From the NCBI GenBank assembly GCA_009777235.1, contig WRMH01000003.1, forward strand, positions 123,690-187,689: a stretch of DNA of 64,000 bases. Direction: 5' to 3'. Made by a program: the position numbers and the translations under genes. Below the pieces are notes generated by a model that made no database searches, was not told the origin of the DNA, and worked only from the letters and a program-made list of their open reading frames with translations. Origin of the DNA: Oscillospiraceae bacterium (lineage in GTDB: Bacteria; Bacillota; Clostridia; Oscillospirales; Oscillospiraceae). Position 1 is the first letter of the stretch; each line of letters opens with the position of its first letter. This document shows, in pieces, positions 1 to 7,482 of the stretch.

Positions 1-1
1 G

Positions 2-298
2 AGCGGAAAGGGCAAGCTGACGGGCACGGTGACGGGCGTCACGTTCCGAGGCGTCATGTATGATATTATCGTTGATTTTCACGGGTTTAAGTGGCTTATA
101 CAGACGACAGACCTATGCCCTGTCGGCACGGAGATCGGCATACAGATTGACCCGGACGGCATCCATATAATGAAAAAGAGCCGCTTTTCCGGTATGTACG
201 GAGACTACAGCTCGTACAGCGCGGAATATGACGACATCGGCGACGCCGAGCTGGAACATGAGACCGACGACAAAGACAGCATTACGCGCAACGCATAA
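2..298 (+). CDS. potA: Spermidine/putrescine ABC transporter ATP-binding protein, C-terminal part (partial)
   Basis: Only the last 98 codons are in the window; the frame is open from base 2 and ends at a TAA. The visible part is a TOBE-type small beta domain (GKLTGTVTGVTFRGVMYDII, then a strand ending GTEIGIQIDPDGIHIMKK) followed by a variable acidic tail. TOBE domains close the C-terminus of PotA-type ATPases and help sense the substrate or regulate the pump. The nucleotide-binding domain with its Walker motifs lies upstream of the window. Identification rests mainly on the following potB, potC and potD genes. A gap of about 150 bp with no visible terminator separates it from potB, so co-transcription is likely but not shown. 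Confidence 0.8.
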   Translation, partial: SGKGKLTGTVTGVTFRGVMYDIIVDFHGFKWLIQTTDLCPVGTEIGIQIDPDGIHIMKKSRFSGMYGDYSSYSAEYDDIGDAELEHETDDKDSITRNA

Positions 299-447
299 GG
301 TGCAACGTGTGACGCGCCGGATGCTCTGCTTTTACAAAACACACCGCTTCCCGCCGGGTCTGGGTAGTAACGAGCGATGTAAGGTAATCCGTGAAAACCC
401 GGAAATTATGAATTATGTATCATGAATTGAAATCAGGAGATTTGTAA

Positions 448-1260
448 GTGAAACCAAAGTATCTGGCAATTCCATATATAGTTTGGATGGGGATTTTTGT
501 CGCAGCCCCGGTGCTTATCGTGGTTTTCTATGCCTTTACAACGGCCGACGGCGGGCTTACCTTGTCAAACATCTCCGAGATGGGCAGATTTTTACCCATT
601 TTTGTCCGTTCCTTTGAGCTTGCCTTTGTATCAACCATAATATGTATCGTGATTGGGTATCCGGTCGCTTATATACTTTCGCGAGAGGGGGCACGTGTGC
701 AGCGTCTTATCATAATGCTTATAATGCTGCCAATGTGGATGAATTTTTTGCTTCGCACCTACGCGTGGATGTCAATACTCGAAAATACGGGCTTGCTCAA
801 CAGTCTGCTTACGGCATTGGGGCTTCCGGCCTTGCAGATAATAAACACGCCGTCGGCGGTCGTTATCGGCATGGTGTATAATTTTCTGCCGTTTATGATA
901 TTGCCTATATATTCGGTGATCGTCAAGATAGATAAAAGCCTGTATGAAGCCGCCCAAGACCTTGGCGCCGACACGGTTTCGGTTTTTCGCAAGGTGGTGT
1001 TTCCAATAAGCCTGCCCGGAGTTTTGTCGGGGGTAATGATGGTATTTGTGCCCGCCGTTTCAACTTTTGTTATCTCGCAATTGCTGGGCGGCGGTATGGT
1101 TATGATGCTCGGAGACCTTATAGATATGCAGTTTTTGGGGTCGGCGTATAATCCGAGACTCGGCTCGGCAATCGCTCTTGTGATGATGATAATTGTCATA
1201 CTGTTCATGTATGTTATGAATCGCTTTGGCGAGGGCGAGGAAAAGGCGGTTGGGTTATGA
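448..1260 (+). CDS. potB: Spermidine/putrescine ABC transporter permease PotB
   Basis: This 270-residue inner-membrane protein has about six hydrophobic segments, the first at residues 8-29. The cytoplasmic loop EAAQDLGADTVSVFRKVVFP near residues 170-190 is the EAA motif by which ABC permeases dock on the ATPase. Length and sequence fit PotB, one half of the polyamine import channel. I chose the GTG at 448 because AGGAGA lies 8 bases upstream at 435-440. The stop overlaps the potC start as ATGA, which points to translational coupling. The substrate is inferred from family resemblance; spermidine or putrescine is most likely. Confidence 0.9.
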   Translation: MKPKYLAIPYIVWMGIFVAAPVLIVVFYAFTTADGGLTLSNISEMGRFLPIFVRSFELAFVSTIICIVIGYPVAYILSREGARVQRLIIMLIMLPMWMNFLLRTYAWMSILENTGLLNSLLTALGLPALQIINTPSAVVIGMVYNFLPFMILPIYSVIVKIDKSLYEAAQDLGADTVSVFRKVVFPISLPGVLSGVMMVFVPAVSTFVISQLLGGGMVMMLGDLIDMQFLGSAYNPRLGSAIALVMMIIVILFMYVMNRFGEGEEKAVGL

Positions 1261-2081
1261 CAAGAAAACCCGGACTCTTTGGCAGAGTGTATAATGGTTT
1301 GATATTGCTCTTTTTGTACGCGCCTATTTTTGTGCTGATCGTTTTTTCGTTCAACAGCACAAAAAGCCGCAGCGTGTGGTCGGGATTTACTTTTGATTGG
1401 TATAGGTCGCTGATTCAAGACAGCTCGATCATGAACGCGTTTTATACGACCATTATCATCGCGTTGCTCTCCGCTGTCATCGCGACCGTCGCGGGCACGT
1501 TTGCAGCCGTGGGCTTTTACAATATGCGCAGACGCTGGCGCACTCCGCTGATGCACATTAACAATATACCTATGATGAACGCGGATATTGTCACGGGCGT
1601 TTCGCTTGCCTTGCTGTTTGTTTCGCTCGGGAGCGCGCTCAGATTCAATCTCGGCTTTGGCACCTTGCTAATCGCGCATATCACGTTTAACATACCCTAC
1701 GTCGTATTGTCCGTAATGCCAAAGCTCCGTCAGCTTGATTCAAACCTTGTGGACGCCGCTTGCGATTTGGGCTGCACATGGCTGAAAGCGTTCTGGAAGG
1801 TCGTCGTGCCGGAAATAATGCCGGGCATAATAAACGGTCTTATAATCGCTTTTACTTTATCTGTTGACGATTTTGTGATAAGCTACTTTACCGCGGGCGG
1901 AAATGTCATGACACTGCCAATGAAAATATTCGCGATGACGCGCAGGAGGATTTCGCCGGAAATCAACGCGCTCTCGACGATTCTCTTCCTTACGGTGCTG
2001 ATACTGCTCATCGTCATAAATGTCAGGGAAGCAAAGCAGGAAGAAAAACAAAAAGAAAAGCTCCGCCGCAGTCAGGGATAG
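1257..2081 (+). CDS. potC: Spermidine/putrescine ABC transporter permease PotC
   Basis: This 274-residue partner permease has about six membrane segments. Its EAA-type loop is DAACDLGCTWLKAFWKVVVP near residues 164-183, and VDDFVISYF, typical of PotC, follows. The C-terminus is short, cytoplasmic and strongly charged (KQEEKQKEKLRRSQG). It overlaps potB by four bases and presumably forms the heterodimeric channel with it. The potD gene follows after a 168-bp gap that contains one end of a dispersed repeat, so potD may now be expressed partly on its own. Confidence 0.9.
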   Translation: MTRKPGLFGRVYNGLILLFLYAPIFVLIVFSFNSTKSRSVWSGFTFDWYRSLIQDSSIMNAFYTTIIIALLSAVIATVAGTFAAVGFYNMRRRWRTPLMHINNIPMMNADIVTGVSLALLFVSLGSALRFNLGFGTLLIAHITFNIPYVVLSVMPKLRQLDSNLVDAACDLGCTWLKAFWKVVVPEIMPGIINGLIIAFTLSVDDFVISYFTAGGNVMTLPMKIFAMTRRRISPEINALSTILFLTVLILLIVINVREAKQEEKQKEKLRRSQG

Positions 2082-2111
2082 TTTAATGTAACCCACAGCA
2101 AAGCGGTCATA

Positions 2112-2150
2112 AAGGCAACCTCCGAAAATCCTGAACGAGCAAGGATGACG
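2112..2150 (+). repeat. Left end of a dispersed inverted-repeat element, upstream of potD
   Basis: AAGGCAACCTCC at 2112-2123, followed by GAAAATCCTGAACGAGCAAG, matches the left end of the complete small element at 21546-21713, including bases beyond the terminal repeat. A matching right end lies just after potD at 3302-3333, so the two ends bracket potD. Confidence 0.7.
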
Positions 2151-2249
2151 CAGTGGTTCGGGGAGGAATGATTTTATGACAGAGAAGGAATAGAGGCGGG
2201 GAATTATGATTTTGTTAAATAAAAATTTATAGATATGGAGAGTATACAA

Positions 2250-3302
2250 ATGAAAAAAAATGTTAGCTTGCTTGTGGCCGTATGCGTACTGATAAGTCTG
2301 TTTGCCGCCGCTTGCTCGCCGTCGCCGGACGGCAAAGGTCAGGTCAATGTCTATAATTGGGGCGAGTACATTGACAAGGAAGTTCTTAGTATTTTTGAGG
2401 AAGAAACGGGTATCAAAATAAACTACTTTGAGTATGACAGCAATGAATCGCTGTATTCGCTTCTGATGCTGGGGAGCGCCGACATTGATGTCATTATTCC
2501 GTCCGATTATATGGTGGCGCGGCTTATTGACGAGGATATGCTCGAACCGCTCGACTTTTCAAACATACCGAATTTTTCCCTTATAGATTCAAGATACAAG
2601 GGGCTTGAATATGATTCTAACGACGCCTATAGTGTCGCTTATATGGCGGGGACTGTCGGGCTTATATACAACTCGGCGATGATTGACGATGAGATTACAA
2701 GCTGGGGCGCGCTCTTTGACGAGCAGTACAGCGGCCAAATACTTATGTTTGACAATCCGCGCGACGCGTTTGGCATTGCGCTAAAGTATCTCGGATATAG
2801 CCAGAATACCGAAAATGAAGACGAAATATATGAGGCGTATGATTTGCTTTTGACGCAAAAGCCCATACTTCAAGCCTATGTCATGGATCAAATCTTTGAC
2901 AAGCTCGAATCGGGCGAGGCCGCAATCGGGCCGTACTATGCCGGAGACTATTTGTTTATGGCGGAGTCCAATGAGGACTTGGTTTTTGTGCGTCCCGAAG
3001 AGGGTTCTAATTTCTTTGTTGATGCCATGTGCATACCAAAGGGCGCAAAAAACAAGACAAACGCCGAGATTTTTATAGACTTCATGTGCCGGACGGACAT
3101 CGCCCTTATGAACATGGAGGAGATTTACTATGCTTCGGCAAATTATGAGGCGGCGGAAGAGTTTTCCGCACAGCTTGATGACGGGGAATATGAAATCATG
3201 TTCGCGAGCGAGGCGGTTTTGGCCGACTGTGACGTCTTTATCCACTTACCCGCCAATATTCTTGAGCTGTATAACCGCCTGTGGACTGACGTAAAAAAAT
3301 AA
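2250..3302 (+). CDS. potD: Spermidine/putrescine-binding lipoprotein PotD
   Basis: This is the extracellular polyamine receptor of the potABCD importer, 350 residues. A lipoprotein signal peptide runs from the start to the lipobox LFAAAC, with Cys at about residue 22. The mature part begins with VNVYNWGEYID, a hallmark of PotD/PotF proteins. Motifs such as DVIIPSDYMVARL and FVDAMCIPKGAKN also fit the family. An in-frame ATG exists at 2235, but GGAG at 2237-2240 is correctly spaced for the ATG at 2250, which starts a normal signal peptide. The gene sits between left and right ends of a dispersed repeat (2112-2150 and 3302-3333), which is unusual for the last gene of a pot operon. Confidence 0.9.
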   Translation: MKKNVSLLVAVCVLISLFAAACSPSPDGKGQVNVYNWGEYIDKEVLSIFEEETGIKINYFEYDSNESLYSLLMLGSADIDVIIPSDYMVARLIDEDMLEPLDFSNIPNFSLIDSRYKGLEYDSNDAYSVAYMAGTVGLIYNSAMIDDEITSWGALFDEQYSGQILMFDNPRDAFGIALKYLGYSQNTENEDEIYEAYDLLLTQKPILQAYVMDQIFDKLESGEAAIGPYYAGDYLFMAESNEDLVFVRPEEGSNFFVDAMCIPKGAKNKTNAEIFIDFMCRTDIALMNMEEIYYASANYEAAEEFSAQLDDGEYEIMFASEAVLADCDVFIHLPANILELYNRLWTDVKK

Positions 3303-3333
3303 CCGCCGCGATAGGGTTTTTGGAGGTTGCCTA
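3302..3333 (+). repeat. Right end of the dispersed inverted-repeat element, downstream of potD
   Basis: CCGCCGCGATAGGG followed by TTTTTGGAGGTTGCCT matches the right end of the element at 21546-21713 almost base for base. Its reverse complement pairs with the left end at 2112. It starts at the potD stop codon and runs to the ribosome site of the next gene. Confidence 0.7.
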
Positions 3334-3345
3334 AAGGACGTGAAT

Positions 3346-4260
3346 ATGCAAGTGATTTTAAGTCAAATGTCGGTGCTGTTTATCTTGCTTGCCGTCGGGT
3401 TTGCGGCGGGCAAGATAAAGCTGCTCACGCCCGACGGCAACATGACGCTCACAAAGATCGTTTTGTTTATCGCGCTGCCTTGCACAATACTTAATTCGGT
3501 TATTTCAAGCGATATTAAAATATCCGTCGAGGAGACTTTGTTTTATCTGCTGATGGCATTGTTTGCCTTTGTGATAGCGTTTGCCGTCGCGATACCGCTC
3601 ATAAAGCTATCCGGCGGCGAGAGGGCAAATCACGGCCTTTTGACCTATATGAGCGTATACAGCAACAGCGGGTTTATGGGCTTTCCGGTGGCGATAGCTT
3701 TGTTTGGCGCGGCAGGGGCTTTTTTTACCGCGCTCTTTAATATTTGGTTTAACTTGCTGTCTTTTTCTGTCGGCGTGCTGCTCATAGCCGGGAGGGGGAG
3801 CAAGATCAACTTAAAGCTGCTCTTTAATCCGCCGCTCATCGCCGCTCTTCTTGCTGTGCCTATCGCGCTGACGGATTTTACGCCTGTTGGGATCGTTGCG
3901 GAAGCGATAGGGCTTTTTGGAAACTTCACCACGCCCGGGGCTATGCTCGTTATCGGGGCTTCTTTATCGTTTATCCCGATAAAAAACGCGTTTCCCGAGT
4001 GGCGTATCTGCCTTGTCGCCGTGATAAAACTCGCGCTTGTGCCCGTTGTCACATGGCTTGTATTAAAGCAGTTTATCGAGAGCCGGGAAATGCTTGGCGT
4101 GCTTGTTATTTTGGCTGCCATGCCGACGGGGGCGCAATCGGCGATGCTTGCGATTTGGTATGGCGGCGACGCGAAGACGGCGTCCGCCGGTATCTTTGTG
4201 ACGACGCTTCTTTGCGCGGTAACTGTGCCGCTCATAGTATATCTTTTGCAAATCGTGTGA
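3346..4260 (+). CDS. AEC-family (auxin efflux carrier-like) membrane transporter
   Basis: This 304-residue protein has roughly ten hydrophobic segments in two halves, the layout of the AEC/bile-acid-sodium-symporter fold. Motifs include PCTILNSV in the first half and the second-half stretch NSGFMGFPVAIALFGAAGAF. AEC proteins in bacteria export or exchange organic acids such as malate or malonate; the substrate here cannot be told. A GTG at 3340 is in frame, but AAAGGA at 3333-3338 is better placed for the ATG at 3346. It follows potD by about 40 bp, across a repeat end, so it may be a later neighbour rather than an original operon member. Confidence 0.85.
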   Translation: MQVILSQMSVLFILLAVGFAAGKIKLLTPDGNMTLTKIVLFIALPCTILNSVISSDIKISVEETLFYLLMALFAFVIAFAVAIPLIKLSGGERANHGLLTYMSVYSNSGFMGFPVAIALFGAAGAFFTALFNIWFNLLSFSVGVLLIAGRGSKINLKLLFNPPLIAALLAVPIALTDFTPVGIVAEAIGLFGNFTTPGAMLVIGASLSFIPIKNAFPEWRICLVAVIKLALVPVVTWLVLKQFIESREMLGVLVILAAMPTGAQSAMLAIWYGGDAKTASAGIFVTTLLCAVTVPLIVYLLQIV

Positions 4261-4296
4261 ATTTTGCGCCAAACGCGTAAAACGCAAAAATAATGC

Positions 4297-4326
4297 TTGA
4301 CAAAGGTATACAACATCTTGTATAAT
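4297..4326 (+). promoter_or_regulatory. Sigma-A-type promoter for the repeat surface protein
   Basis: A perfect TTGACA at 4297-4302 and a perfect TATAAT at 4321-4326 are separated by 18 bases. The predicted start lies near 4333, giving a leader of about 65 bases before the AGGAGG site at 4388-4394 and the ATG at 4401. Confidence 0.85.
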
Positions 4327-4400
4327 CCAATCCATATGTGACAACGCAAACGCAAATCATAAAAATCAAAAACGTTAAACAAAAATTAGGAGGAAAATTT

Positions 4401-5897
4401 ATGAAAAAAGCACTTGCAATTACCCTCGCGCTAATGTTGGTACTCCCGCTCATTTTTGTTGCCCCTGCGGTGGCAGCAGACAGAGGGTATGCAGCGTTTA
4501 GCGCAGCGAACGGCGATGCGTTTACCGCATTCATCATTGACATTTCCGATCTTGAAGTTGGAACAGAAAGCACTCTCAAATTTACAGCCGTAAGTTCGGG
4601 AGCCTCTGGCTACAGAGTCAGATTGAATACTTCCACCATTGACGATCCATCTTTCGACGATTGGTGTGATGGTGCTGGTGCTGACCCTGCTACTGGTCAA
4701 TTGCCCGCTCGTATTGATGAGTCTGACGGTACATTCGAGGTTGCATTTACTGTAACTGATGAGGACAAATGGGCGGATGCCAACACTCTTTGGATTGTTG
4801 GTTTGTTTGGTTCACACGACTTCACGTTGTACGATGTTGAGTTTGACGGTATCACCGGCGGTAGCACTGCTGGCGGCAACAGGGGATATGCAGCATTTAG
4901 CGCGGCGGACGGCGATGAGTTTACCGCATTCATCATTGACATTTCCGATCTTAAAGTTGGAACAGAAAGCACTCTCAAATTTACAGCCGTAAGTTCGGGA
5001 GCCTCTGGCTACAGAGTCAGATTGAATACTTCCACCATTGACGATCCATCTTTCGACGATTGGTGTGATGGTGCTGGTGCTGACCCTGCTACTGGTCAAT
5101 TGCCCGCTCGTATTGATGAGTCTGACGGTACATTCGAGGTTGCATTTACTGTAACTGATGAGGACAAATGGGCGGATGCCAACACTCTTTGGATTGTTGG
5201 TTTGTTTGGTTCACACGACTTCACGTTGTACGATGTTGAGTTTGACGGTATCACCGGCGGTAGCACTGCTGGCGGCAGTGGTGTGGAAAAAGAACCACCT
5301 GCGCCTCCCGAGGAAAGACCGCCCGGACCTCCCTCAAAAGACTCTCTGATGGATTGGTCAACAGAGCTTTCCAACTTTATCGGCGGCGGTCTTACAGATG
5401 GCGCGAGCGCATGGCTGAAGAACAGCGGCGACACGAGCACGAAGTCCATTTCCGGCTCACAGCTCAAGGTTGACGTATCAGTCCGCGACGGCGGCGCGTC
5501 CAACTACTGCGTCATTGACTTCGTCATCAAAGACAACCCGAATCTCTTTGCGGGTACGGACTATACACTCGTCGTTTCATTCAGAGCCCTTGGCGACGAA
5601 CCGACAGAATTTTGCATAGCCCCGGTCACAAGCCCATGGACAAATGCGGCGCACACGACTGCCGAGGGCACGAGCGCGACGTTGCAATACAAGTTCGACG
5701 GCGACGATCCGAATGTCCGTCTCCAGACGATACAGAACACGGGCTTCTACATCACAAACATCAGAGTCTATGAGGGCGATCCGCCTGAGACCGGAGCAAC
5801 ATTCTTCGTGGTTTATGCTCTCGGAGCAATGGCTCTTGCCGGAAGCGGCGCGGTGTTTGCGGTCGCAAAGCTGAGAAAAGGCAAAAAAGAAGACTAA
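4401..5897 (+). CDS. Membrane-anchored surface protein with two near-identical 133-residue repeats and a CBM-like domain
   Basis: The 498-residue product starts with a signal peptide (residues 1-26, ending APAVAA). Two tandem 133-residue repeats follow at about 28-160 and 161-293, each starting RGYAAFSA and ending GGSTAGG. A Pro/Glu linker (KEPPAPPEERPPGPPSKD) leads to a beta-rich domain at about 315-460 that resembles carbohydrate-binding modules. The C-terminus is a hydrophobic segment plus a basic tail (KLRKGKKED), which should anchor the protein in the membrane. It has no LPXTG motif. TAGGAGG at 4388-4394 fixes the ATG at 4401; frame upstream of it is not coding. A strong promoter precedes it and a strong terminator follows, so it is monocistronic. 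Polysaccharide binding is inferred from the domain look and the nearby xylanase. Confidence 0.75.
   Translation: MKKALAITLALMLVLPLIFVAPAVAADRGYAAFSAANGDAFTAFIIDISDLEVGTESTLKFTAVSSGASGYRVRLNTSTIDDPSFDDWCDGAGADPATGQLPARIDESDGTFEVAFTVTDEDKWADANTLWIVGLFGSHDFTLYDVEFDGITGGSTAGGNRGYAAFSAADGDEFTAFIIDISDLKVGTESTLKFTAVSSGASGYRVRLNTSTIDDPSFDDWCDGAGADPATGQLPARIDESDGTFEVAFTVTDEDKWADANTLWIVGLFGSHDFTLYDVEFDGITGGSTAGGSGVEKEPPAPPEERPPGPPSKDSLMDWSTELSNFIGGGLTDGASAWLKNSGDTSTKSISGSQLKVDVSVRDGGASNYCVIDFVIKDNPNLFAGTDYTLVVSFRALGDEPTEFCIAPVTSPWTNAAHTTAEGTSATLQYKFDGDDPNVRLQTIQNTGFYITNIRVYEGDPPETGATFFVVYALGAMALAGSGAVFAVAKLRKGKKED
4482..5279 (+). repeat. Two tandem 399-bp coding repeats
   Basis: Unit 1 (4482-4880) and unit 2 (4881-5279) show about seven base differences by my reading. 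Six of these lie in the first 45 bases and the last is a G/A change at about position 72. The remainder, some 325 bases, is identical even at synonymous sites, which indicates a recent duplication or gene conversion. Confidence 0.95.
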
Positions 5898-5920
5898 ATT
5901 TGCTCAAAGCAAAACAATAA

Positions 5921-5958
5921 AAGCAAACGGGCTGCGAAAGCAGCCTGTTTGCTTTTTG
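5921..5958 (+). terminator. Rho-independent terminator after the repeat surface protein
   Basis: AAGCAAACGGGCTGC (5921-5935), a GAAA loop and GCAGCCTGTTTGCTT (5940-5954) form a 15-bp stem with one G-T pair. It ends in a T-run (TTTTT to 5957). Confidence 0.9.
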
Positions 5959-5980
5959 CGCGTTTTTTTAGTAAAAGCAC

Positions 5981-6028
5981 AGCATTTGCAGTCGTTTGAG
6001 GAACTCTTTAATTTTTAAAGAATTCCTC
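5981..6028 (+). repeat. Dispersed hairpin repeat, copy 1
   Basis: The conserved block ATTTGCAGTCGTTTGAGGAA leads into a stem formed by GAGGAACTCTTT (5998-6009) and AAAGAATTCCTC (6017-6028). A second copy at 11821-11868 keeps the leader block but has a different, still paired stem. Both copies lie just after the end of a transcription unit. Confidence 0.7.
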
Positions 6029-6094
6029 TTTCACCGGATATTATGCCCCATTCAGGCAGTGTCCAACTGAGAGCTTTTTACGGAGTAAAGGGCA

Positions 6095-7285
6095 TTACCC
6101 AAGCAGCCAGTCGAGCGCGTTTATTTGGCGTATGCCATTATGCGAGACATTAGGGTCTTCGTCCATCGTCAGTAAGTATTTCGGATTATGATCAGATATG
6201 CAGTCAAGCGGCGCGAGTTCCCGGGCGAGCGTGCGCTCATCTCGGACGGTCAGTGAAGCCTGATAATACACAACGCCGTTTTCATTTGTGGCCACAAAGT
6301 CTACTTCGGCGGCGCCGACTTTTCCAATCCGCACATCGTATCCCCGCCTGAGCAGCTCCAAGTAGACGATATTCTCCAACGCGCGTCCCATATCCGCCCT
6401 TTGTGCCCCCAGAAGATAATACCTGAGCCCAATATCCGCGACGTAATATTTCTCGCCCGTCTTCAAGTGCTGCTTGCCTTTTATGTCATAACGTCTGGTT
6501 TTGTAAAGAATGAAGCTGTCACACAGCGCGGATAGATAATTCTCAATGGTGTGGGTCGAAATTTTCCTGCCGCCGGATGTGAGAGCATCCGCGATTTTCT
6601 TTGCGCTGCACGGATTGCCAATATTGTCGAACATAAACCGAATCACGCTTTCCAAAGCGGAGACATCGGCGATTTTTTTCCGCTTCACCACATCTTTCAA
6701 AACCACCGACGTATATATGCCATCCAAGTACGCCCGGATGTCCTTGGGTCTATTCAGCTCTAACGTGTAAGGGAAGGAGCTGTTTTGCAGATACATATTA
6801 TATTTACGGGTCAAATCCGTCCGGTCGGGCATTGCCGACATGTATTCAAAAAAGGACAGGGGCAGCATTTTGATTTCCACATACCGTCCCGACAAAAGCG
6901 TCGCGAGCTCACCGGAGAGAAGATAGGCGTTAGAGCCGGTGATATAAACATCGCAGTTATTTTTTATAAACAAGCTGTCTACAGTCCGCTGCCATTCGTC
7001 AACATGCTGGATTTCGTCCAAAAAGATATAGTTCATTTTATCCGGGATCAGATTCTTTTTGATATAGGAATGCAGAGCCTTGCGTTCCATCAGGTTTTCA
7101 AAATCGGCATCCTCGAAGTTTATAGCGATTATCTGCTGTTCACAGACGCCGCTTTTACGCAATTCATCCCGGAACAGTTCAAGCAGCGTTGATTTCCCGC
7201 ATCGGCGAATACCTGTGATCACTTTTATAAGCTGCTTATCCCGGAAGCTGATAAGCTGCCCTAAATATTCGTTTCGCATAATCAT
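6095..7285 (-). CDS. DUF4143-type ATPase (AAA, archaeal-ATPase-like family)
   Basis: This 396-residue protein has an N-terminal AAA domain with a P-loop (TGIRRCGKST near residues 23-32), a Walker B strand (YIFLDEIQ) and a sensor-like segment (VYITGSNAYLLSGE). The C-terminal DUF4143 half includes EKYYVADIGLRYYLLG and ENIVYLELLRRGYDV, and the nuclease-like VDFVATNENGVVYYQ follows. The cellular role of this large, often duplicated family is unknown. A longer frame starts at a GTG at 7300, but GGAGG pairs well with the ATG at 7285. The gene is divergent from the xylanase gene, and a perfect inverted repeat lies between them. Confidence 0.85.
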   Translation of the reverse strand: MIMRNEYLGQLISFRDKQLIKVITGIRRCGKSTLLELFRDELRKSGVCEQQIIAINFEDADFENLMERKALHSYIKKNLIPDKMNYIFLDEIQHVDEWQRTVDSLFIKNNCDVYITGSNAYLLSGELATLLSGRYVEIKMLPLSFFEYMSAMPDRTDLTRKYNMYLQNSSFPYTLELNRPKDIRAYLDGIYTSVVLKDVVKRKKIADVSALESVIRFMFDNIGNPCSAKKIADALTSGGRKISTHTIENYLSALCDSFILYKTRRYDIKGKQHLKTGEKYYVADIGLRYYLLGAQRADMGRALENIVYLELLRRGYDVRIGKVGAAEVDFVATNENGVVYYQASLTVRDERTLARELAPLDCISDHNPKYLLTMDEDPNVSHNGIRQINALDWLLG

Positions 7286-7337
7286 ATTCAACACCTCCAC
7301 ATATGAAATATACTACAAATAATCGCAAAATGCAACA

Positions 7338-7363
7338 AGTATTTGCATTTCAGTGCAAATACT
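7338..7363. promoter_or_regulatory. Perfect 10-bp inverted repeat, probable operator
   Basis: AGTATTTGCA (7338-7347) and TGCAAATACT (7354-7363) are exact inverted copies six bases apart. They lie in the divergent intergenic region, about 10 bases upstream of the xylanase -35 box and about 50 bases upstream of the ATPase start. The arrangement is typical of a regulator-binding site. No regulator gene is adjacent. Confidence 0.6.
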
Positions 7364-7372
7364 ATCCAAGCC

Positions 7373-7401
7373 TTGAACTGCAAATGAAATTATGGTACAA
7401 T
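7373..7401 (+). promoter_or_regulatory. Promoter of the GH10 xylanase gene
   Basis: TTGAAC at 7373-7378 and TACAAT at 7396-7401 are spaced by 17 bases. The ATG is about 75 bases downstream of the predicted start. Confidence 0.65.
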
Positions 7402-7482
7402 TATCGAAAACTTAAAAACATTAAGCGCATTGAGCGAAAATCAATCAACAAAATAATTTATTAAACAAGGTGGAGCAGCAAA

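Noticed and set aside
759..1556. A 265-codon minus-strand frame opposite potB and potC
   Set aside because: It is a shadow of two well-supported permease genes and has no family features.
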